From a virus, in IMG/VR virus record IMGVR_UViG_3300027721_000016, positions 1-61,387 of that record: a DNA stretch of 61,387 bases; one strand, 5' to 3'. The position numbers and the translations under genes were made by a program. This document shows, in pieces, positions 6,844 through 13,821 of this stretch (position 1 is the first letter of the stretch; every line of letters begins with the position of its first letter). The notes beneath the pieces are model-generated. The model ran no database searches, was not told where the DNA came from, and saw only the letters and a list, made by a program, of their open reading frames with translations.

Positions 6844-6986
6844 CACCTGAATAGCTGGCTTCTTCCCCTGGTTTCCTTCATCCAGGCGTTTAGCGCCTTT
6901 TCCAGAGTTGAATGCTCGTGTTTCAGCTTGTATTCCGTCAGAAATCGGTGGTTTTCCGATTCAATTTCAGCTAATATTTTTGTCAC
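6843..6986 (-). CDS. 47-residue helical microprotein, GTG start
   Basis: The GTG at 6986 opens an all-helical charged protein (TKILAEIESENHRFLTEYKLK) ending SQLFR, resembling a short coiled coil. It heads the three-gene antisense cassette. Alternative starts are absent in frame. Unknown function. Confidence 0.5.
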   Translation of the reverse strand: MTKILAEIESENHRFLTEYKLKHEHSTLEKALNAWMKETRGRSQLFR

Positions 6987-7036
6987 ATGTTTATTAGGAT
7001 TCTAATTAGAGAAATAGTTTTCGATAGGAGGCAAAT

Positions 7037-7501
7037 ATGTCCAATCCGGCCAATTACATTGCGCTCGTCGTTCAATGTTTCCTAGAAGACGATGCGCTAT
7101 CGGCAAAATTCAACGGAAACATAATACCAGGATTTCAGAGAGTTCTGGCGGATGGTTATCTAAACTCAACGTCGAATCCAACCAAATGCTGCCTAGGAGT
7201 TAGCACCTTGAATCTAAACGAAAACGATTTGGGTGGATGTTCTTTTCATGGCCTATCGGAATACGACCAATTGATTGCGTTTGACTTGATTCACGTGTCT
7301 GACAATGACACCTACGCATGGAGCGCAGCTGCTGAAATCATGCGGCGATTGAAATCACCACTTACGAGCACCCTCGGAGGCGTGAGCTATTCGGTTACGA
7401 AAAAAGGAAACAGCTTGAAGTTTACGCAGGCCAAAGATCCTGCATTTCCAACTTGGATAGAACTTACGGCGACATGCAGACTCGGATATATTGACAGTTG
7501 A
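7037..7501 (+). CDS. Tail terminator-like protein
   Basis: 154 residues with a perfect AGGAGG ribosome-binding site 7 bases before the ATG. The layout is an N-terminal helix, then strands interrupted by FDLIHVSDNDTYAWSAAAEIMRRLK, as in gpU/DUF3168-like terminators that cap the tail tube. It is the first gene of the tail block and precedes the tube protein by one small gene. Assigned mainly by position and fold pattern. Confidence 0.5.
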   Translation: MSNPANYIALVVQCFLEDDALSAKFNGNIIPGFQRVLADGYLNSTSNPTKCCLGVSTLNLNENDLGGCSFHGLSEYDQLIAFDLIHVSDNDTYAWSAAAEIMRRLKSPLTSTLGGVSYSVTKKGNSLKFTQAKDPAFPTWIELTATCRLGYIDS

Positions 7502-7506
7502 TTAAT

Positions 7507-7701
7507 ATGAGACTAAAAATTAAAAACAACCTACCCCTTCCAGTAGCCACAATCTACCCGGAAGGCGGCGAACCTCTCTATGAAGAGGCAGGAACAGGCA
7601 TACGGCTAACGGCTCAGGATTTCGCGGCCAATGCTGGCTACGAAAGCACTAAGGAATTCTTGGCCGCACTAAAACCAACGGAGGTAACCACATATGGCTG
7701 A
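7507..7701 (+). CDS. Small tail-region protein of unknown function
   Basis: 64 residues from the ATG at 7507; a TTG at 7498 overlapping the previous stop is possible. The sequence contains NLPLPVATIYPEGGEPLYEE and a short helix near the C-terminus. Its end overlaps the tail tube gene start by 8 bases. It is conserved in position between terminator and tube genes, so it is probably structural. Confidence 0.5.
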   Translation: MRLKIKNNLPLPVATIYPEGGEPLYEEAGTGIRLTAQDFAANAGYESTKEFLAALKPTEVTTYG

Positions 7702-9022
7702 AGGACCACAGTCACTGACGACCGCGAGGTTTGCGTTGCAATTTGAAACAACCGGCATCAGGGGGACCACCCCAAGTATCTACATCATCGCGGGTGGAAA
7801 GGTCACACCGACATCGACCAAGGCAACCGACAAGCGGCGGGTGGCCGGCAACCGCGACCCAGTGCTTAGCACCCGAAAGCCAGAAACTTTCAAGTGCTCC
7901 ATGCCGATGCCTGCCCTCATTGAAAGCAATGGGTTGGGTGAGCTGCTTCTTGCCACGTTTGGCACGGATACCACCGGCTCACAGCTCGGATCATCTGATG
8001 CATACGATCACGTATTCACGGCCAACGACACCATAAAGAGCTTTACGCTGTGGATGTACAACACGCTGGCAACCCACAGCGCCAGGCTTTGCACCATCGA
8101 TCAGATGAAGATGGAGATCGACCGCGAGAAGGGCATTGAGTTCGTGTTTGACGTCACTGGGACGGACGTTGTAGTTGATACCAACTTCGGCAGTGCATCA
8201 TATGTTAATGTCGCAACCGATAAGCCAAAGCTCATTCCACCAGGTCAGACCATCCTTGAGTATGGCTCTCCACAGGCCAACGTACAAAACTATTGGGAAA
8301 AGATCACCATAACCAGCAAGGAGAACCCCAAGTACGGCGCACCCGGCAAGGCACCGGTTCCGGCGGGGGCAAGCTCTCCTAAGCTCGTTGTCAAGGGTGA
8401 TAGGGACACCGACATCACCATCGAGATGATAGACACCGATGGCATAGAGTACAAACGGTGGCGCGAAGGCGGCGATACGGTACCAACTGCAACCGCTCAG
8501 GCAGATGTCCAATCCCTCACCAAACTCCGGGTTAGGAGCTTCGGCACACAGACAAAGGCATCAACTGCCTATCCCTGGTATTATGCCCATCAGGCTAATG
8601 TGGGAGCGGTCACACTTGCGATGGGTGGCACGTATACCGCAGGACTGTCCAATACTCCTGCATTCTACGAGATCTACTGCACCACCGACGGCACGCCGGA
8701 TAAATTCAAGTGGCGCAAGAACGGCGGAGCGTGGTCAGCCGAGGTCGAAGTCACCGCAGGGGCAATGACGACCCTGGGAGACGGTTTGGAAGTGACTTTC
8801 TCATCCACAACCGGCATGACGGCAAACGATACGTATTATGTCTTCAGCCATTACCAGCGGATGATAGAATTTACTAGCCCAACCAATGTCATAGAGGATT
8901 TCAACTGGAAGGAATCGACCGACTTCTACAAAGGGACCATCAAGCTCTATGCAGAAGCGGCTCCGGCTGGCACAAAGCCATCCATGACTTTGAGAAATGT
9001 TAAGACATCTGCGTACAGTTAA
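7694..9022 (+). CDS. Major tail tube protein with an inserted beta domain
   Basis: 442 residues, long for a tube protein. The N-terminus (TTARFALQFETTGIRGTTP) and the segments DQMKMEIDREKGIEFVFDVTG and DYFYKGTIKLYAE-like end resemble tail tube proteins. Residues about 330-385 form an extra module, FKWRKNGGAWS...LGDGLEVTFSS, that also occurs in the hub protein at 13821. It lies between terminator and chaperone genes, as tube genes do. The tube assignment is by position, size class and beta-rich composition. Confidence 0.65.
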   Translation: MAEGPQSLTTARFALQFETTGIRGTTPSIYIIAGGKVTPTSTKATDKRRVAGNRDPVLSTRKPETFKCSMPMPALIESNGLGELLLATFGTDTTGSQLGSSDAYDHVFTANDTIKSFTLWMYNTLATHSARLCTIDQMKMEIDREKGIEFVFDVTGTDVVVDTNFGSASYVNVATDKPKLIPPGQTILEYGSPQANVQNYWEKITITSKENPKYGAPGKAPVPAGASSPKLVVKGDRDTDITIEMIDTDGIEYKRWREGGDTVPTATAQADVQSLTKLRVRSFGTQTKASTAYPWYYAHQANVGAVTLAMGGTYTAGLSNTPAFYEIYCTTDGTPDKFKWRKNGGAWSAEVEVTAGAMTTLGDGLEVTFSSTTGMTANDTYYVFSHYQRMIEFTSPTNVIEDFNWKESTDFYKGTIKLYAEAAPAGTKPSMTLRNVKTSAYS

Positions 9023-9024
9023 AT

Positions 9025-9035
9025 TCGTATAAATA
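9025..9035 (+). promoter_or_regulatory. TATA-like element after the tail tube gene
   Basis: The sequence cgtataaatag lies about 20-25 bases before the hairpin at 9046-9102 and about 100 bases before the next gene. It could start a separate transcript containing the hairpin. Sequence match only. Confidence 0.3.
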
Positions 9036-9045
9036 GTAACCACCA

Positions 9046-9102
9046 CGGCCAAACCTAGGGTAGCGCACCCGAAACTACGTTCCTGGGTAGCTGGTTTGGC
9101 CG
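9046..9102 (+). ncRNA. Hairpin element (terminator or small structured RNA)
   Basis: A perfect 10-bp inverted repeat (cggccaaacc / ggtttggccg) closes a 37-base loop. The loop itself contains cctaggg/ccc and cctgggtag partial pairings. It lies in the only sizeable gap in this stretch of tail genes, just after the tube gene. It has no poly-T tract after it, so attenuation, RNA processing or a small RNA are all possible. Confidence 0.5.
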
Positions 9103-9139
9103 ATATTCACAGGAATTTCATATACAGGAGATGAAAAAT

Positions 9140-9643
9140 ATGAGCAACATTGAAAACGATGTAATTGACCCAGAAGATCAGGCAGAACTCCTCATGGAGA
9201 TAACTGGAAAGAAGATTTCAGAAGAAGTAACAATTTTGAATCTGTTGCCAAAGTCCGACAAAGGAAGCGGCTACAGGGTCAAGGTCCGATACCTTCCAGC
9301 AAATGCCGCGTCTAACATGCAGTTTGACGACGGCTCTCCGATCAAGCAGGAAAAGAACCCCAAATTCAAGTATAAGAAAACGATGTCGGAATTTCTAAAG
9401 AAACTTAATGAGCTCTGCCTGAAAAACATAAAACTCATTGACGATTTGAGTTTCCCGGATCACGAATTTCAGAAAGGGGAAATTCGATTTTCTCATCTCG
9501 CGCCTGGTGAATGGACACGATTGAGAGATCTGTGCTTTCCCGGAGCAGATTTCGATACACCCGATAGCGAAATTGAAGATAATGCTCCTATTCGGAAGAG
9601 TGGGAAGGGTGTTCGGAAAGAGCCCGCTCCAGTTGGCGCATGA
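9140..9643 (+). CDS. Tail assembly chaperone-like protein (gpG position)
   Basis: 167 residues from the ATG at 9140. GGAG at 9127-9130 is optimally spaced to this start, not to the ATG at 9131. The protein is acidic and helical (DPEDQAELLMEITGKKI, SEFLKKLNELC) with no domain I can name. It sits between tube and tape measure and overlaps the following frame by about 70 bases. That is the arrangement of lambda G/GT tail chaperones, where a fraction of ribosomes shift frame. Confidence 0.55.
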   Translation: MSNIENDVIDPEDQAELLMEITGKKISEEVTILNLLPKSDKGSGYRVKVRYLPANAASNMQFDDGSPIKQEKNPKFKYKKTMSEFLKKLNELCLKNIKLIDDLSFPDHEFQKGEIRFSHLAPGEWTRLRDLCFPGADFDTPDSEIEDNAPIRKSGKGVRKEPAPVGA

Positions 9644-9857
9644 GTACGGCTTCGCATGCGATGATTTCTATGATGGGTTGTCACCTGAAACAAAAATATT
9701 GACTGACCATCATATTTTAAATCGTCTAATTGATGAGGAAAACAAAGCGCAAGAGGTCATGCGAAAAAAACAAAAAGATCAACATGATCATCCTGGCATG
9801 GAGCGGGATGAGTCGATTGATGTTTTTTGGGCCAGGACAGAAAGAGAGGATGATTGA
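9573..9857 (+). CDS. Tail assembly chaperone, downstream frame (gpT position)
   Basis: The frame has only TTG or GTG starts in the overlap (TTG 9573, GTG 9600, GTG 9609), and none has a ribosome-binding site. This suggests expression by frameshifting from the upstream gene; relative phase requires +1 or -2. The C-terminal part SPLQLAHEYGFACDDFYDGL and a long helix (RLIDEENKAQEVMRKKQKD) resemble the T-part of tail chaperones. The exact slip site is not identified. Confidence 0.5.
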   Translation: MKIMLLFGRVGRVFGKSPLQLAHEYGFACDDFYDGLSPETKILTDHHILNRLIDEENKAQEVMRKKQKDQHDHPGMERDESIDVFWARTEREDD

Positions 9858-9859
9858 GC

Positions 9860-10015
9860 CTATTTAAGCGAGTTTATCCTCATCATCGTGTCGATCATCA
9901 TGCGAATAATGGTTGGTGTTTCAACTCCATTCAATTTTTTGCTCCACGCGTCCATGTATTCCAACTGACTTAAGGTCAATTCGACCTCTATAACATTGGG
10001 GTTATTTTCCACCAT
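9860..10015 (-). CDS. 51-residue ribbon-helix-helix-like protein, antisense within tail operon
   Basis: MVENNPNVIEVELTLSQLEYMDAW begins with a strand-like stretch (VIEVELTLSQ) followed by two helices with PTIIRMMIDTMMR, the layout of MetJ/Arc-type ribbon-helix-helix DNA-binding proteins. It lies alone on the minus strand, filling the gap between chaperone and tape measure. Its product might regulate late genes; alternatively it is a moron. Confidence 0.55.
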   Translation of the reverse strand: MVENNPNVIEVELTLSQLEYMDAWSKKLNGVETPTIIRMMIDTMMRINSLK

Positions 10016-10053
10016 AATAAGTACTCATCATCATTTCTATAAAGAGGTTTCCC

Positions 10054-13000
10054 ATGTCCGATACAGAACTTATGTACAAGGCCTCTCTGGATGGATCAGG
10101 CTTTGCCAGCGGCGCGGCTCAAATCAATAGTCACCTGCACCAAATGGGCATCAATACGAGTGCTGCCTCCGCGAACCTGGGGGGATTGGGAACTCTGTTA
10201 GGTACGATGGCCAATCCGCTCACCGCAGTTGCGTTGGGCATTACCGCGGTCGGCGGCGCACTTGTGGGATCTGCGCAGGCCGCTGCTGCGTGGGAAAGCA
10301 GCATGACAGGGGTGGCGAAAACTACCGGCTTGGCCGGGCCGGAACTGGAAAAGCTATCCCAAGACCTTTTGCAGATGAGTACCACGGTACCGCTTGCAGC
10401 AAGTGAATTGGCATCCATCGCAGCCGCCGGTGGTTCGTTGGGCATCGCGAAAGATCAATTGGCAGGGTTCACCGAGGTTGCTGCTCAGATGGGAGTGGGC
10501 TTCGAAATGGGGGCCGACCAGGCAGCCACGGCTGGGGCAAAGATTCTCAATGCATTCGGCAAGGAGATGAGTGTCGATAATTTCAGATCGTTGGGGTCAG
10601 TAGTCAATACAATGGGCGATGCATTTGCCGCCACTGAGCCACAGGTTCTTGATTTTCTCAATAGGGCATCATTCCTGAATTCCACAATGGGCCAATCCAT
10701 CCCACAGGTGGCAGCGTTGGGCACAACCCTGATCTCAACCGGCTTAGAGGCTGAGGTCGCTGCAACCGGTATCAAGTCGATGCTCAACATGCTGACTTCG
10801 GAAACATCCAAGACCGGCGGCATGAACAATTGGGCTAAACTGATGGGGACCTCAGTAGAAGAATTGAAAACCATGGTCGCAACCGATCTTAATAGCACCC
10901 TCATTGAAACCGCCAACAAGATAGCCGCTATCGAAGATCCGGTAGAACGATTCCAGGCAGCGGTTCAATCGGCTGGTTCCGAGGGCGCACCGGCATTACT
11001 GAAGCTGGCAGGTCAGCAAGACAATTACGCCAAAGCCCTAGGAATGACGAATTCCGAATGGGAGAAGGCCAACAGCCTCCAGAAAACTTTCGATGCGCAG
11101 GCCGGAACCGTGAACAGCCAATGGACAATGTTCACAAATACACTTCAATTAGCAGCCACCCAATTGGGCACCGGGATGCTCCCTGCGTTGGGTCAGGCGT
11201 TGGGATTCATGACAGATTTGGCGAAAGTCGCCATCAAGGTTGGGGAAACCCTGGCTGACTTGGGCGCAGGGGACGTACTCGACACGATCTGGAAACTCAC
11301 GCCCGCTGGGATGTTAGCCAATTCTGAAACAGCACAAAGTGTATGGGGGGACATCAAGGAGTGGGCCGGAATCGGCACCGAACACGCCGAACAAATGGCA
11401 AAAGAGATAGAAGAAAGCGACAAGCTGCAAAAAGCAGGAGCCGAAGGTCTACAGGCCGGTATAGACGCCGGTGTCCTGAAAGACCCCGCCAAAAAGGCCG
11501 CACAAGAATTCAGCAAAGAGTTTGTTGCAGAATTCGAACTCGCGCAAGCAGACCGCGAGATAGCCAATATTCTTGCTGATAGCGCAAATGGCATGACTGC
11601 CCAAGACACGGATGAGGCCCTTCGCACTTTCGATTACCTTGGAGAACAGTTCGCTCTGAATATCCGGGCGCATACGGGCGCGGCTATTGGCGACTGGTAT
11701 ACATATTCTCTGAAAGCGGGCGATACCAGCCTCGTGAATGATCAGATCGGCACTGGGTACATTGACCCGTTGGCGGCATTCGAAATGGCCACCGGCCTGC
11801 CAGCACCGGCCAAAGGCACTGAAGCATATTACCGGCTATTGGGGGATAACATCGCCGCCGAAAAAGCGAAGCTGCAAGCACAATTAAAAGATCCGTTTGA
11901 TTACAGCGGCATAGGATCTGATTTGCTGCCCAGGATGGAAAATGAAGGTGCGGTAATTGGCAAGATCGGATCGGACCGGGCAAAAGACGCATACATTGCG
12001 TTCCTTGACAATTTCCGAGAACCGGCGGTCGAAAAACTGAGCGACGTGCTTCATGAGATCGAGGTGTTGGCAACTGAAAGGCCGCTCGCTGCTAGTGAAT
12101 ACCAGCTATTTGGTGAAAATTATAAAGACCGACTGTATGCCAGCATAACCGACATGAAGCCATATCTTAAAGGACTTTTTGGCGATCTTGGCGAAACTGG
12201 CACTAACGCATTTAGCGACCGTTTCTTCTCGGATGCCGAAAAACAAGACCTGCTTGGTATGAAACCATGGCTGGAATACTTGCAACAGAAATCACCAGAA
12301 GAGTTCGCTAAGGCCGGCGGAGATAGCTGGCTCAAATTCATTGACGCGATCGAGGCTGGCGCCTCATCGGCGGAACTGGAAAAGATGTTTGGTGATATGG
12401 GTGTAAAATCTGGTAAAGCCTTCACGGACGCGATAACCGGCGCCACCTTGGGCATGGGTGAAACCAGGACGCTCGTAGACATCCTGGGGGGGGATAGGTC
12501 AGAAATCACCGACCTGATTGAATGGAGAAAGAACACCTTCCAGCCAGCGCTTCAGATGGATTTCGATTTGATCTATAAGCAGGCCCAAAGTTATTATGCA
12601 GATGACGTTGAACTCATGCGCAACTGGTTTGACGAAAAAATTGAGTATGCTGAAAAGTATTCCGATGACTTCGAACAGTGGCAGCTCAATATCTTAGCAA
12701 TGGTCAAATCCAACGACCTAACCGAGATGCAAGCCGCTCAGTTGTGGTCAGGTGCTATCAAGAAATCAGAAGAGAGAATGGAGAAGCTGGCTAAAGATTC
12801 CGGGATGTTCTACGGAGAGCTGATAAATAACCAGGCCAAGTGGGAGGATTTCATCAATTCAGAGGGCGGATTCGTGGGACCAACTGCCTACTATGACGAT
12901 TACCGAGAAGCCACGGACCCAAACAAGCTGGTATCTCAGAAGATCAACGAGAAATATGGCATAGCCACATCAGGAAGCAATAGCATAGATTATACTTTGA

Positions 13001-13821
13001 ATATCGATACGACCACAACAGACTTCGGCCTATTGGCGGTAGACAAAAAGCTTGCGGACATAAAAACTTCTTTGGAAACTCCTTACAAGTTCGATCTTGA
13101 GTTCAATAAAGAAGAAATGGAAATCCTCAAAGACATGGAGGATTTCGTAACCAAGACCGGGAAGTATGACAACAAAAAGATACTGCTTGACACCGGGAAT
13201 CCAGATGAACCGGCATCGGACATCGGTGAGAGGTGGACTACCACACCGGCTGCAAAACCGTTCGTAATCACGGTGGATGATGCCATACTCGCTCTGGAAC
13301 GGGTGGATAAAGCTGCAATGCGTCCCGTAACAAAGCCTCTGAAAATAGACGATCTGGCTGCGATTGAGTCAATAAACCGGATTAACACTCTGGCAGCAGT
13401 GCCCGTATATAAAACGATCTATATAAACGAAGTCTCATCTGGATCTTACTCGGCGTCCTCTAGTGTCCAATCATCTGGGTACGATTGGAGCCAGAACCAA
13501 TTCCCGACCCTGTACGCAGGAGGCGGCTATGTGGATCGCCCAACGCTTGGTATCTTCGGAGAGGCTGGCGGCGAGTTCTTGGTCCCCGAGCACGACATGG
13601 CCTCACTGATCGAGTCCCTGACATCCAGAGCAAACGTGAACGTAGGCACGACCATAGACGACTCGGGAATCTCTGAGCAGCTATCAAGTGCTATCAGCAA
13701 GATAACGGTGCCACCGATCATGGTGCCAATTCAAGTAGAAGTAGACTCGGCACAGATCCAAGAAGCCGTCTCAAAAGCCATTGCGGTAGAGCTGTCTGGT
13801 GTCAGGGCAAGGAGGAGATAA
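10054..13821 (+). CDS. Tail tape measure protein
   Basis: 1255 residues, by far the longest gene here, as expected for a tape measure. The N-terminal 400 residues contain the TP901-like tape-measure core (ASELASIAAAGGSLGIAKDQ; AFGKEMSVDNFRSLGSVVNT) with hydrophobic Gly/Ala-rich helices. The middle is long helical. The C-terminus carries YAGGGYVDRPTLGIFGEAG and EFLVPEHDM, the GG-x-V-xxPT...GExGPE motif typical of tape-measure ends. It sets tail length and helps DNA entry. By the usual 1.5 angstrom per residue rule the tail would be around 190 nm, so a long-tailed (siphovirus) particle is likely. Confidence 0.92.
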   Translation: MSDTELMYKASLDGSGFASGAAQINSHLHQMGINTSAASANLGGLGTLLGTMANPLTAVALGITAVGGALVGSAQAAAAWESSMTGVAKTTGLAGPELEKLSQDLLQMSTTVPLAASELASIAAAGGSLGIAKDQLAGFTEVAAQMGVGFEMGADQAATAGAKILNAFGKEMSVDNFRSLGSVVNTMGDAFAATEPQVLDFLNRASFLNSTMGQSIPQVAALGTTLISTGLEAEVAATGIKSMLNMLTSETSKTGGMNNWAKLMGTSVEELKTMVATDLNSTLIETANKIAAIEDPVERFQAAVQSAGSEGAPALLKLAGQQDNYAKALGMTNSEWEKANSLQKTFDAQAGTVNSQWTMFTNTLQLAATQLGTGMLPALGQALGFMTDLAKVAIKVGETLADLGAGDVLDTIWKLTPAGMLANSETAQSVWGDIKEWAGIGTEHAEQMAKEIEESDKLQKAGAEGLQAGIDAGVLKDPAKKAAQEFSKEFVAEFELAQADREIANILADSANGMTAQDTDEALRTFDYLGEQFALNIRAHTGAAIGDWYTYSLKAGDTSLVNDQIGTGYIDPLAAFEMATGLPAPAKGTEAYYRLLGDNIAAEKAKLQAQLKDPFDYSGIGSDLLPRMENEGAVIGKIGSDRAKDAYIAFLDNFREPAVEKLSDVLHEIEVLATERPLAASEYQLFGENYKDRLYASITDMKPYLKGLFGDLGETGTNAFSDRFFSDAEKQDLLGMKPWLEYLQQKSPEEFAKAGGDSWLKFIDAIEAGASSAELEKMFGDMGVKSGKAFTDAITGATLGMGETRTLVDILGGDRSEITDLIEWRKNTFQPALQMDFDLIYKQAQSYYADDVELMRNWFDEKIEYAEKYSDDFEQWQLNILAMVKSNDLTEMQAAQLWSGAIKKSEERMEKLAKDSGMFYGELINNQAKWEDFINSEGGFVGPTAYYDDYREATDPNKLVSQKINEKYGIATSGSNSIDYTLNIDTTTTDFGLLAVDKKLADIKTSLETPYKFDLEFNKEEMEILKDMEDFVTKTGKYDNKKILLDTGNPDEPASDIGERWTTTPAAKPFVITVDDAILALERVDKAAMRPVTKPLKIDDLAAIESINRINTLAAVPVYKTIYINEVSSGSYSASSSVQSSGYDWSQNQFPTLYAGGGYVDRPTLGIFGEAGGEFLVPEHDMASLIESLTSRANVNVGTTIDDSGISEQLSSAISKITVPPIMVPIQVEVDSAQIQEAVSKAIAVELSGVRARRR

